A stretch of 16,600 nucleotides of DNA, taken from assembly GCA_040779335.1 (NCBI GenBank), contig JBFONV010000010.1, positions 1-16,600 of the forward strand, written 5' to 3'. Shown here piece by piece: positions 4,741-13,738 of the stretch (positions are counted from its first letter, which is position 1; each line of letters opens with the position of its first letter). Position numbers and translations under genes: made by a program. This stretch comes from JBFONV01 sp040779335 (lineage in GTDB: Bacteria > Pseudomonadota > Gammaproteobacteria > Enterobacterales > Alteromonadaceae). Under the pieces are notes generated by a model, which worked only from the letters and a program-made list of their open reading frames with translations, was not told where the DNA came from and searched no databases.

Positions 4741-7700
4741 ATGGCTTACTCTTACTTTGAGAAGAAGCGAATTAGAAAGGATTTTGGAAAAAGCATTCAG
4801 GTAATGGATTATCCATTCCTATTGTCTATCCAACTCGGATCTTTCCGCAAGTTTATAGATATCGATCCCACAGGTGAAACCGGCTTAGAAGCTGCTTTCC
4901 GTTCTATTTTCCCGATTAAAGCCTACTCCGGTAGTTCTGAATTACAATACGTAAGTTATCGTTTGGGCGAACCGTTATTTGATGTTAAAGAATGTCAAAT
5001 TCGCGGTGTAACTTACTCTGCACCATTGCGCGTTAAATTGCGTTTAGTGGTATATGACAGAGAAGCGCCAGCAGGTACGGTAAAAGATATCAAAGAGCAA
5101 GAAGTATACATGGGTGAAATCCCGTTGATGACTGACAATGGTACATTTGTTATCAATGGTACTGAGCGTGTTATTGTTTCTCAATTACACCGTTCACCAG
5201 GCGTGTTCTTTGATCATGATAAAGGCAAAACACATTCATCTGGAAAAGTGTTATTTAACGCTCGTGTAATTCCTTATCGTGGTTCATGGTTGGATTTCGA
5301 ATTCGATCCAAAAGACAATTTATTTGTACGTATTGACCGTCGTCGTAAATTACCTGCGTCGATTATTTTACGTGCATTAGAATATTCTACTGAAGAAATT
5401 CTCGATATTTTTTACGATACAACATCGTACGAAATAAAAGGCGATAAGTTGATCATGGAGTTAATCCCTGAGCGCTTACGAGGTGAAACAGCGACGTTTG
5501 ATATTAAATTGCCTAACGGTGATGTAGTAGTAGAGCAAGGTCGACGTATCACTGCTCGCCACATTCGCACTTTATCAAAAGAAAAAGTGGATACTTTAGA
5601 AGTTCCAGCAGAGTACATGATTGGCAAAGTGTTATCAAAAGCTTATGTCAATGAAGATACTGGCGAAATTATCGCTGAAGCGAATGCTGAGCTTACCCTA
5701 GAATTACTTGCCGAATTAAGCCAAGCTGGCCATAAAGTAATTTCTACTTTATATATGAACGAATTTGATGTTGGTTCATATATGTCTGATACATTACGTG
5801 TCGATAGTACAACTAATCGCTTAGAAGCTTTAGTTGAAATTTATCGTATGATGCGTCCAGGTGAGCCACCGACAAAAGACGCGGCTGAAACCTTATTTAA
5901 TAATTTATTCTTTTCATTAGAGCGTTACGACTTATCAACTGTTGGTCGTATGAAGTTCAATCGTCGTGTTGGTTTAACAGACGAAACAGGTGAAGGTACA
6001 TTATCTAAAGACGATATTATTGCGGTAATGAAAACCTTGATTTCAATCCGTGATGGTAAAGGCGAAGTCGATGATATCGATCATCTTGGTAACCGTCGTA
6101 TCCGTTCTGTTGGTGAAATGGCAGAAAACCAATTCCGTGTTGGTTTAGTTCGTGTCGAGCGTGCTGTACGTGAACGTTTAAGTCTAGGTGATTTAGACGC
6201 GATCATGCCACAAGATCTCATCAACGCTAAGCCAATTTCTGCGGCAGTGAAAGAATTCTTCGGTTCTTCACAATTGTCACAGTTTATGGATCAAAACAAT
6301 CCATTGTCAGAAGTTACGCACAAACGTCGTATTTCTGCATTAGGCCCGGGTGGTTTGACGCGTGAACGTGCTGGTTTTGAAGTACGTGACGTACATCCAA
6401 CTCATTATGGTCGCGTATGTCCTATTGAAACGCCGGAAGGTCCAAACATTGGTTTGATCAACTCGCTTTCATGTTATGCACGTACGAACGATTTTGGTTT
6501 CTTAGAAACTCCTTATCGCCGTGTTGTTGATGGTTTAGTGACTGATGAAGTTGATTACTTGTCAGCCATTGAAGAAGGTACTTTCGTTATCGCTCAAGCA
6601 AATGCTGAAGTTGATGCTGACAAGAAGCTTGTTGAAGACCTAGTTCCATGTCGTCACAAAAACGAATTTACTTTGATGTCAAAAGAAGCGGTTCAGTATA
6701 TGGACGTTTCTCCGCAGCAAATCGTATCGGTTGCGGCATCACTTATACCATTCCTAGAGCATGATGATGCTAACCGTGCCTTGATGGGCTCGAACATGCA
6801 ACGTCAAGCAGTACCAACATTAAAAGTGGATAAACCACTTGTCGGTACCGGTATGGAAAAAATCGTTGCAGTAGATTCTGGTGTAACAGCCGTAGCTAAA
6901 CGCGGCGGTGTTGTAGATTATGTTGATGCATCACGTATCGTCGTGAAAGTTAATGAAGATGAAATGATCCCTGGCGAAGCGGGCATCGATATCTATAACT
7001 TAACTAAATATACACGTTCTAACCAAAATACCTGTATTAACCAACGTCCAGTATGTCGTATGGGCGAACCTGTAGTACGTGGTGATGTGTTAGCTGATGG
7101 TCCATCGACAGATATGGGTGAATTGGCTTTAGGTCAAAACATGCGTATCGCATTCATGCCTTGGAATGGTTACAACTTTGAGGATTCAATGTTGTTATCA
7201 GAGCGTGTTGCAATCGAAGATCGTTTTACTACCATACATATTCAAGAATTAAGCTGTATTGCTCGTGACACAAAATTAGGTAGTGAAGAAATTACTTCTG
7301 ATATTCCTAATGTTGGTGAATCAGCGTTATCGAAGCTAGATGAATCGGGTGTTGTTTATATTGGTGCTGAAGTTAATGGCGGTGATATCTTAGTTGGTAA
7401 AGTAACGCCTAAAGGTGAGACCCAACTTACTCCTGAAGAAAAGCTACTTCGTGCAATATTCGGTGAAAAAGCAGCTGATGTTAAAGATAGCTCTTTACGC
7501 GTACCAAACTCTGTTTCAGGTACTATCATCGATGTACAAATATTTACCCGTGACGGTGTAGAGAAAGATAAACGCGCACTTGAAATTGAAGAAATGCAAC
7601 TTAAACAAGTTAAGAAAGACTTGGGCGATGAGTTTAGCATTTTAGAAGATGGTATTTATGCTCGTGCGAAAAAACTATTACTATCAGCAGGCTTAAACGA

Positions 7701-8769
7701 AGCAGACCTAAACGGTATGTCTCGTGATAAGTGGTTAGTACAAAACTTATCTAGCGAAGAGCAGCAAGCTGAGTTAGAGCAAATAGCTGAGCAATACGAC
7801 ACCATTAAAGCTGAGTTTGACAAGAAGTTTGAAGTTAAGCGTCGTAAAATTACCCAAGGTGATGATTTACAACCTGGTGTGTTAAAAATTGTTAAAGTTT
7901 ATTTGGCAGTTAAGCGTCGTATTCAGCCTGGTGATAAAATGGCGGGACGTCATGGTAACAAAGGTGTTATCTCGAACGTTGTTCCAGTTGAAGACATGCC
8001 TTATGACGAGCATGGTGTACCAGTTGATATCGTATTGAACCCACTTGGTGTTCCATCACGTATGAACATCGGTCAAATCCTAGAAACTCATTTAGGTATG
8101 GCTGCTCGTGGTATCGGTGAGAAAATCAACCGTATGCTTGAAGCTCAACAAGAAATCATCAAATTACGTAGCTTCTTGAAAGAAGTATATAACGTTGGTG
8201 AATCTCGTCAGGAAGTTGATATAGATAGTTTCTCTGATGATGAAGTGCTTCGTTTAGCTGACAATTTACGTGCTGGTTTACCTATCGCTACACCAGTATT
8301 TGATGGTGCCGCTGAAAAAGAAATTAAAGAACTATTCAAACTAGCAGATATGCCAGAAAGTGGTCAGTTTATTTTAACTGATGGCCGTACTGGTCGCGAA
8401 TTTGAACGCCCAGTTACCGTAGGTTACATGTATATGTTGAAACTGAATCACTTGGTTGATGACAAAATGCATGCCCGTTCAACTGGTTCGTATAGTTTGG
8501 TTACACAGCAACCATTGGGTGGTAAAGCTCAATTTGGTGGTCAGCGTTTCGGTGAGATGGAAGTATGGGCATTAGAAGCATATGGTGCTGCTTATACCCT
8601 GCAAGAAATGTTAACGGTTAAATCTGATGATGTTAACGGTCGTACTAAGATGTATAAGAACTTAGTTGACGGTGATCATCGTATGGAACCGGGTATCCCA
8701 GAATCTTTCAACGTATTGTTAAAAGAGATTCGTTCATTGGGTATCAACATCGAACTCGATCAGGATTAG
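4741..8769 (+). CDS. rpoB: DNA-directed RNA polymerase subunit beta (1342 aa)
   Basis: This is the beta subunit of RNA polymerase, which with beta' forms the catalytic cleft. Length equals that of E. coli. The rifampicin-pocket segment GSSQLSQFMDQNNPLSEVTH (508-527) and following KRRISALGPGG is present with the residues of sensitive enzymes (D517, H527, S532, one higher than E. coli numbers). The motif GDKMAGRHGNKG (1064-1075) supplies the two active-site lysines K1066 and K1074. Both gammaproteobacterial lineage inserts appear present: about 225-343 and a coiled, charged region about 938-1042. The start ATG has GAGGAA a few bases upstream. It is transcribed with the ribosomal stalk genes past the attenuator, and rpoC follows after 103 bases. 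Nothing is truncated. Confidence 0.99.
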   Translation: MAYSYFEKKRIRKDFGKSIQVMDYPFLLSIQLGSFRKFIDIDPTGETGLEAAFRSIFPIKAYSGSSELQYVSYRLGEPLFDVKECQIRGVTYSAPLRVKLRLVVYDREAPAGTVKDIKEQEVYMGEIPLMTDNGTFVINGTERVIVSQLHRSPGVFFDHDKGKTHSSGKVLFNARVIPYRGSWLDFEFDPKDNLFVRIDRRRKLPASIILRALEYSTEEILDIFYDTTSYEIKGDKLIMELIPERLRGETATFDIKLPNGDVVVEQGRRITARHIRTLSKEKVDTLEVPAEYMIGKVLSKAYVNEDTGEIIAEANAELTLELLAELSQAGHKVISTLYMNEFDVGSYMSDTLRVDSTTNRLEALVEIYRMMRPGEPPTKDAAETLFNNLFFSLERYDLSTVGRMKFNRRVGLTDETGEGTLSKDDIIAVMKTLISIRDGKGEVDDIDHLGNRRIRSVGEMAENQFRVGLVRVERAVRERLSLGDLDAIMPQDLINAKPISAAVKEFFGSSQLSQFMDQNNPLSEVTHKRRISALGPGGLTRERAGFEVRDVHPTHYGRVCPIETPEGPNIGLINSLSCYARTNDFGFLETPYRRVVDGLVTDEVDYLSAIEEGTFVIAQANAEVDADKKLVEDLVPCRHKNEFTLMSKEAVQYMDVSPQQIVSVAASLIPFLEHDDANRALMGSNMQRQAVPTLKVDKPLVGTGMEKIVAVDSGVTAVAKRGGVVDYVDASRIVVKVNEDEMIPGEAGIDIYNLTKYTRSNQNTCINQRPVCRMGEPVVRGDVLADGPSTDMGELALGQNMRIAFMPWNGYNFEDSMLLSERVAIEDRFTTIHIQELSCIARDTKLGSEEITSDIPNVGESALSKLDESGVVYIGAEVNGGDILVGKVTPKGETQLTPEEKLLRAIFGEKAADVKDSSLRVPNSVSGTIIDVQIFTRDGVEKDKRALEIEEMQLKQVKKDLGDEFSILEDGIYARAKKLLLSAGLNEADLNGMSRDKWLVQNLSSEEQQAELEQIAEQYDTIKAEFDKKFEVKRRKITQGDDLQPGVLKIVKVYLAVKRRIQPGDKMAGRHGNKGVISNVVPVEDMPYDEHGVPVDIVLNPLGVPSRMNIGQILETHLGMAARGIGEKINRMLEAQQEIIKLRSFLKEVYNVGESRQEVDIDSFSDDEVLRLADNLRAGLPIATPVFDGAAEKEIKELFKLADMPESGQFILTDGRTGREFERPVTVGYMYMLKLNHLVDDKMHARSTGSYSLVTQQPLGGKAQFGGQRFGEMEVWALEAYGAAYTLQEMLTVKSDDVNGRTKMYKNLVDGDHRMEPGIPESFNVLLKEIRSLGINIELDQD

Positions 8770-8843
8770 CAACCTAGGTTGCATAGCTGACATATTTTGC
8801 TGAAAGTCAGTACACGGAGAAAGCAACTTAGTTTGCTTTCTCC
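8769..8843 (+). other. Palindrome and hairpins in the rpoB-rpoC spacer
   Basis: GCAACCTAGGTTGC (8769-8782) is a perfect 14-base palindrome that starts with the last base of the rpoB stop. CTGAC/GTCAG can pair from about 8787 to 8810. GGAGAAAGCAA (8816-8826) pairs perfectly with TTGCTTTCTCC (8833-8843) around a six-base loop. No T run follows, so these are not terminators. Processing or mRNA-stability elements between the two polymerase genes are possible. The rpoC ribosome-binding site (AGGAG, 8861-8865) lies clear of them. Confidence 0.55.
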
Positions 8844-8872
8844 TCAAGGTTAACTCCGACAGGAGATAGAGT

Positions 8873-11800
8873 GTGAAAGATTTACTTAAGTTTCTTAAGC
8901 AACAAAATCAAACAGAAGAATTCGATGGTATACGCATCGGATTAGCATCACCAGATATGATCCGTTCTTGGTCATTCGGTGAGGTAAAAAAACCTGAAAC
9001 TATTAACTATCGTACGTTCAAGCCAGAGCGTGACGGTTTATTTTGTGCCCGTATTTTTGGACCTGTTAAAGACTATGAATGTCTTTGTGGTAAATACAAG
9101 CGCCTTAAACATCGTGGTGTTATTTGTGAAAAATGTGGCGTTGAAGTTACATTAACTAAAGTTCGTCGTGACCGTATGGGACACATCGAATTAGCAAGCC
9201 CAGTTGCACACATCTGGTTCTTGAAATCACTACCGTCACGTATTGGTTTATTACTTGATATGACCTTGCGTGATATTGAGCGCGTGCTTTATTTTGAATC
9301 TTATGTTGTTACTGAACCTGGTATGACAACGTTAGAAAAAAGCCAAATTTTAACGGAAGAAGAATATCTTGACGCGTTAGAAGAGCATGGCGATGAGTTT
9401 GATGCAAAAATGGGTGCAGAAGCTGTACTTGCATTATTACAACAAATCGACCTTGATGGCGAAGTTGCGCAAATGCGTGAAGAATTACCAGAAATTGGTA
9501 GTGAAACGAAACGTAAGAAAATTACTAAGCGTTTAAAATTAATGGAAGCATTCGCCCAATCAGGTAATAAACCTGAATGGATGATCATGTCTGTTTTACC
9601 AATTTTACCGCCGGATTTACGTCCGTTGGTACCATTGGATGGCGGTCGTTTTGCGACATCTGATTTGAACGACTTATATCGTCGCGTTATCAACCGTAAT
9701 AACCGTTTGAAACGTTTATTAGATTTAGTTGCTCCAGATATTATCGTACGTAACGAAAAACGTATGTTGCAAGAATCTGTTGACGCATTATTAGATAACG
9801 GTCGTCGCGGTCGTGCTATTACTGGTTCTAACAAACGCCCATTAAAATCACTTGCCGATATGATCAAAGGTAAGCAAGGTCGTTTCCGTCAGAACCTTCT
9901 TGGTAAGCGTGTTGATTATTCAGGTCGTTCTGTAATTACTGTTGGCCCAACATTACGTTTACATCAATGTGGTTTACCGAAGAAAATGGCACTTGAATTA
10001 TTCAAACCATTTATTTACGGAAAATTAGAAGCTCGTGGTTTAGCGACAACGATTAAAGCAGCTAAGAAATTAGTAGAGCGCGAAGGCGCGGAAGTTTGGG
10101 ATGTACTTGATGAAGTGATCCGTGAACATCCGGTAATGCTTAACCGTGCACCAACGCTGCATAGATTGGGTATTCAAGCGTTTGAACCTGTTCTTATTGA
10201 AGGTAAAGCAATTCATTTGCACCCACTAGTTTGTGCGGCATATAACGCCGATTTCGATGGTGACCAAATGGCGGTACACGTACCGTTGACAATCGAAGCA
10301 CAACTTGAAGCGCGTACCTTGATGATGTCAACCAATAACGTTCTTTCACCAGCCAACGGTGATCCGATTATTGTTCCATCACAGGATGTTGTCTTGGGTT
10401 TGTATTACCTTACTCGTGACCGCGTAAATGGTTTGGGTGAAGGTATGGTGTTTACTGACACTAAAGAAGCAGAAAAAGCTTACCGTACTGGTGCTGCTGA
10501 ACTTCACGCTCGTGTTAAAATTCGCATTACTGAGCATATCCGTAATGGTGAAGGTGAGTTTGAAGCTAAAACTACATTACGAGATACGACTGTTGGTCGA
10601 GCGATATTGTGGCAAGTGTGCCCTAAGGGTATGCCATATGATTTGATCGATCAGCCTTTAGGTAAAAAGCCTATTTCTAAATTGATCAACCATGCGTATC
10701 GTAATTTGGGTCTTAAAGAAACCGTAATCTTTGCCGACCACATTATGTACACAGGTTTTCATTATGCGATGATTGCCGGTGCATCGGTAGGTATCGACGA
10801 TATGGTAATTCCAGATGCGAAATACACCATCATCGAGGATTCAGAAGAAGAAGTTAAAGAAATTCAAACGCAATTCGAGCAAGGTCTTGTAACTGCGGGT
10901 GAAAAATATAACAAAGTTATTGATATCTGGTCATCTGCTAACGAAAAAGTATCTAAAGCGATGATGGATAACTTATCGAAAGAAACTGTTATCAACCGTG
11001 ATGGTGAGCCTGAAGAGCAAGATTCTTTTAACTCAATCTTTATGATGGCCGATTCTGGTGCTCGTGGTAGTGCCGCTCAGATCCGTCAGCTAGCTGGTAT
11101 GCGTGGTTTGATGGCAAAACCAGATGGTTCAATCATTGAAACGCCAATCACCGCTAACTTCCGTGAAGGTTTGAACGTATTACAATACTTCATCTCAACT
11201 CACGGTGCTCGTAAAGGTTTGGCTGATACGGCATTGAAAACGGCTAACTCGGGTTACTTAACGCGTCGTTTGGTTGATGTTGCACAAGATCTTGTCGTAA
11301 CTGAACATGATTGTGGCACAGAAGACGGCTTGTTAATGACACCATTGATCGAAGGTGGTGACGTTGTTGAACCATTGCGCGAACGTGTACTAGGTCGTGT
11401 AGTTGCTGAAGACGTTATTAAGCCAGGTACTGAAGAAGTATTATTACCTCGTAACACCTTAATTGATGAAGCTTTGTGTGATGTGGTTGAAGAGAACTCG
11501 GTTGATCAAATCAAAGTTCGCTCAATCATCACCTGTAAAACAGACTTTGGTATCTGTGCATACTGTTATGGTCGTGATTTGGCTCGTGGTCACATGATTA
11601 ACCAAGGTGAAGCCATTGGTGTTGTTGCGGCACAATCAATCGGTGAACCAGGTACTCAGCTTACCATGCGTACGTTCCACATTGGTGGTGCGGCATCTCG
11701 TGCGTCAGCAGAAAACTCAGTACAAGTAAAAAATGCAGGTACAATTAAACTGCAAAATGCTAAATTTGTTGAGAACAGCGAAGATCGACTTGTTATCACT

Positions 11801-13087
11801 TCACGTTCATCAGAACTTACCGTTATTGATGAATTAGGTCGTGAGAAAGAGCGCTATAAAGTACCTTACGGTTCAATCTTAACGAAGAAAGATGGCCAAC
11901 AAATTGCTGCGGGTGAAACGGTTGCTAACTGGGACCCACATACACATCCAATTATTACTGAAGTTGCCGGTAAGATTAAGTTTGTTGACATGATTGACGG
12001 CTTAACCATGACACGTCAAACAGATGAATTAACAGGTCTTTCGAGCATCGTGATCACTGATCCTAGCCAACGTAGCTCAGCGGGTAAAGAAATGCGCCCA
12101 ATGGTGAAATTGGTTGATGCTAAAGGTAATGATGTAAACATAGCAGGCACTGAAATCCCCGCTCAGTACTTCTTACCAGGTAACGCAATCGTTAACCTAG
12201 AAGATGGTGCAGAAGTTAATATCGGTGATGCGCTAGCACGTATACCACAAGAGTCGTCAAAAACTCGTGATATTACCGGTGGTCTACCACGTGTTGCTGA
12301 TTTATTTGAAGCTCGTAAACCAAAAGAACCTGCGATTCTTGCAGAGAAAACTGGTGTTATCGGTTTTGGTAAAGAAACTAAAGGCAAGCGTCGTCTATTG
12401 ATCACGCAACCAAGCGGTGAAGTATACGAAGAAATGATCCCTAAATGGCGTCAATTAAACGTGTTTGAGGGTGAGCAGGTTCTAAAAGGTGAGGTTATTG
12501 CCGATGGTCCTGAGTCTCCACATGATATTCTTCGTCTTCGTGGTGTAGCGCCAGTTGCTAATTACATCGTTAATGAAGTACAAGACGTTTATCGCCTACA
12601 GGGTGTAAAAATCAACGACAAGCACATTGAAGTTATCGTTCGTCAGATGATTCGCAAGTGTGAGATCCTTGATGCCGGTGATAGTGAATTCCTTAAAGGT
12701 GAACAGATAGAAGTAGCCCGTGTGAATATCGCAAACCGTGAGCTTGAAGCTGCAGGTAAACAACCTGCTGAATATGAAATGCAAATGATGGGTATTACTA
12801 AAGCATCATTGGCAACTGAATCATTTATTTCAGCAGCATCGTTCCAAGAAACAACTCGTGTGCTTACTGAAGCAGCGGTTGCTGGTAAGAACGATAGCTT
12901 ACGTGGCTTGAAAGAAAACGTTATTGTTGGTCGCTTGATACCGGCAGGTACAGGTTATGCGTATCATCAGGATCGTGCGCGTAAACGCAATGCGGTTCCT
13001 GAAGAGGAAGTAACTGTGTCAGCTGATGAAGCAGCTCAAGCATTAACCGATGCACTAAACGCTGATTTATTGGGAAGTGAAGAGTAA
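8873..13087 (+). CDS. rpoC: DNA-directed RNA polymerase subunit beta' (1404 aa)
   Basis: Beta' carries the catalytic magnesium site of RNA polymerase. Key residues fall at the same numbers as in E. coli: the first zinc ribbon C70, C72, C85, C88; the catalytic NADFDGD with D460, D462 and D464; and the second zinc site C814, C888, C895, C898. The trigger-loop region TQLTMRTFHIGGAAS follows, then the large gammaproteobacterial insert (about 940-1130). The start is GTG, as in E. coli, with AGGAG about seven bases upstream, and gives the family N terminus MKDLLKFLK. The protein is a few residues shorter than the E. coli one, the differences being in the variable C-terminal tail. It is co-transcribed with rpoB. 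A long open frame on the opposite strand (9301-9867) is a shadow. Confidence 0.99.
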   Translation: MKDLLKFLKQQNQTEEFDGIRIGLASPDMIRSWSFGEVKKPETINYRTFKPERDGLFCARIFGPVKDYECLCGKYKRLKHRGVICEKCGVEVTLTKVRRDRMGHIELASPVAHIWFLKSLPSRIGLLLDMTLRDIERVLYFESYVVTEPGMTTLEKSQILTEEEYLDALEEHGDEFDAKMGAEAVLALLQQIDLDGEVAQMREELPEIGSETKRKKITKRLKLMEAFAQSGNKPEWMIMSVLPILPPDLRPLVPLDGGRFATSDLNDLYRRVINRNNRLKRLLDLVAPDIIVRNEKRMLQESVDALLDNGRRGRAITGSNKRPLKSLADMIKGKQGRFRQNLLGKRVDYSGRSVITVGPTLRLHQCGLPKKMALELFKPFIYGKLEARGLATTIKAAKKLVEREGAEVWDVLDEVIREHPVMLNRAPTLHRLGIQAFEPVLIEGKAIHLHPLVCAAYNADFDGDQMAVHVPLTIEAQLEARTLMMSTNNVLSPANGDPIIVPSQDVVLGLYYLTRDRVNGLGEGMVFTDTKEAEKAYRTGAAELHARVKIRITEHIRNGEGEFEAKTTLRDTTVGRAILWQVCPKGMPYDLIDQPLGKKPISKLINHAYRNLGLKETVIFADHIMYTGFHYAMIAGASVGIDDMVIPDAKYTIIEDSEEEVKEIQTQFEQGLVTAGEKYNKVIDIWSSANEKVSKAMMDNLSKETVINRDGEPEEQDSFNSIFMMADSGARGSAAQIRQLAGMRGLMAKPDGSIIETPITANFREGLNVLQYFISTHGARKGLADTALKTANSGYLTRRLVDVAQDLVVTEHDCGTEDGLLMTPLIEGGDVVEPLRERVLGRVVAEDVIKPGTEEVLLPRNTLIDEALCDVVEENSVDQIKVRSIITCKTDFGICAYCYGRDLARGHMINQGEAIGVVAAQSIGEPGTQLTMRTFHIGGAASRASAENSVQVKNAGTIKLQNAKFVENSEDRLVITSRSSELTVIDELGREKERYKVPYGSILTKKDGQQIAAGETVANWDPHTHPIITEVAGKIKFVDMIDGLTMTRQTDELTGLSSIVITDPSQRSSAGKEMRPMVKLVDAKGNDVNIAGTEIPAQYFLPGNAIVNLEDGAEVNIGDALARIPQESSKTRDITGGLPRVADLFEARKPKEPAILAEKTGVIGFGKETKGKRRLLITQPSGEVYEEMIPKWRQLNVFEGEQVLKGEVIADGPESPHDILRLRGVAPVANYIVNEVQDVYRLQGVKINDKHIEVIVRQMIRKCEILDAGDSEFLKGEQIEVARVNIANRELEAAGKQPAEYEMQMMGITKASLATESFISAASFQETTRVLTEAAVAGKNDSLRGLKENVIVGRLIPAGTGYAYHQDRARKRNAVPEEEVTVSADEAAQALTDALNADLLGSEE

Positions 13088-13120
13088 AATCTAACTTTTA
13101 TGTAAAAAAGTGTCGTCAAC

Positions 13121-13144
13121 TAGCCTGTTAAACTTGACAGGCTA
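13121..13144 (+). other. Hairpin after rpoC
   Basis: TAGCCTGT (13121-13128) pairs exactly with ACAGGCTA (13137-13144). GTCAA upstream and TTGAC downstream (13149-13152) can extend it. No T run follows. It ends just before the -35 of the str promoter and may mark the 3' end of processed rpoBC mRNA. Confidence 0.45.
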
Positions 13145-13148
13145 AAGC

Positions 13149-13178
13149 TTGACCATTAGAATTCCGCGACCTTATATT
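13149..13178 (+). promoter_or_regulatory. Promoter for the str operon (rpsL-rpsG-fusA-tuf)
   Basis: TTGACC (13149-13154) matches five of six consensus -35 bases, and TATATT (13173-13178) five of six -10 bases, with an 18-base spacer. Initiation near 13185 gives a leader of about 105 bases. The discriminator CTGTACTC is less GC-rich than those of the other three promoters here. Confidence 0.75.
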
Positions 13179-13217
13179 CTGTACTCATTGTGTATGGAGT
13201 TTAAGGCCGCGGATTTT
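13164..13217 (+). terminator. Candidate rpoC read-through terminator wrapped around the str promoter
   Basis: CCGCG-A-CCTTA (13164-13174) pairs with TAAGG-C-CGCGG (13202-13212) with one A-C mismatch and a 27-base loop; ATTTT follows at 13213-13217. The long loop makes it a weaker terminator than the others. The left arm holds the promoter spacer and start of the -10, so RNA begun at the str promoter lacks it and cannot form the hairpin. Confidence 0.45.
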
Positions 13218-13221
13218 CACG

Positions 13222-13263
13222 TTTATAAGCGTATAAATTTCTTACATTGATTGGAATTTATAC
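13222..13263 (+). other. Alternative hairpins in the rpsL leader
   Basis: TTTATA (13222-13227) can pair with TATAAA (13232-13237). The same right arm, as GTATAAATT (13231-13239), can instead pair with AATTTATAC (13255-13263). The two folds exclude each other. The rpsL ribosome-binding site (AGGAG, 13277-13281) is downstream of both. A regulatory switch is possible but not shown. Confidence 0.4.
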
Positions 13264-13289
13264 AAGTTTAACTAATCAGGAGCTATTTA

Positions 13290-13664
13290 ATGGCAACTAT
13301 TAACCAATTGGTACGTAAACCACGTGTCAGACAGGTGACAAAAAGTAACGTTCCAGCGTTACAAGCCTGTCCACAACGTCGTGGCGTATGTACCCGTGTG
13401 TACACAACTACACCAAAAAAACCAAACTCAGCACTTCGTAAAGTTGCTCGTGTTCGTTTAACTAACGGCTTCGAAGTAACTTCATATATCGGTGGTGAAG
13501 GTCATAACTTACAAGAGCATAGCGTTATTTTGATTCGCGGTGGTCGTGTAAAAGATTTACCAGGTGTGCGTTATCACACCGTTCGTGGCGCACTTGACTG
13601 TTCAGGTGTAAGCGACAGAAGACAAGGCCGTTCTAAGTACGGTGCTAAGCGACCTAAATCTTAA
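13290..13664 (+). CDS. rpsL: 30S ribosomal protein S12 (124 aa)
   Basis: S12 sits at the decoding centre of the small subunit and contributes to accuracy of tRNA selection. The length equals E. coli S12. The motif TPKKPNSALRKVARVRLTNG (41-60) carries K43, and RGGRVKDLPGVRYH carries K88, both the lysines found in streptomycin-sensitive ribosomes; D89 in KDLPG is the residue that RimO methylthiolates in E. coli. The C terminus is the usual basic tail (SKYGAKRPKS). The ATG has AGGAG about eight bases upstream. It is first in the str operon, with rpsG 74 bases downstream. Confidence 0.98.
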   Translation: MATINQLVRKPRVRQVTKSNVPALQACPQRRGVCTRVYTTTPKKPNSALRKVARVRLTNGFEVTSYIGGEGHNLQEHSVILIRGGRVKDLPGVRYHTVRGALDCSGVSDRRQGRSKYGAKRPKS

Positions 13665-13738
13665 CGGTTTCCGTGAAGTAAGGCCAAATTAACAAATTAA
13701 CAATTTTGGGTTATTCCTGAATAAAACGGAGAATTAAG
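13665..13738 (+). promoter_or_regulatory. rpsL-rpsG spacer: candidate S7 feedback site with a tandem 8-mer
   Basis: The 74-base gap has ACGG/CCGT (13663-13673) spanning the rpsL stop, a direct repeat CAAATTAA-CAAATTAA (13685-13700), and CCAAA (13684-13688) that can pair with TTTGG (13705-13709). In E. coli S7 binds the rpsL-rpsG spacer and represses the operon. Similar use here is inference; the fold does not look strong by eye. The rpsG ribosome-binding site is GGAG, a few bases before its ATG. Confidence 0.35.

Noticed and set aside
6264..6360. Rifampicin or streptomycin resistance alleles in rpoB or rpsL
   Set aside because: The pocket residues (D517, H527, S532 of RpoB) and S12 K43 and K88 are those of sensitive enzymes.
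9301..9867. 188-codon - strand frame inside rpoC
   Set aside because: It is antisense to a highly conserved part of rpoC and has no promoter or ribosome-binding site; the length reflects codon use of rpoC.
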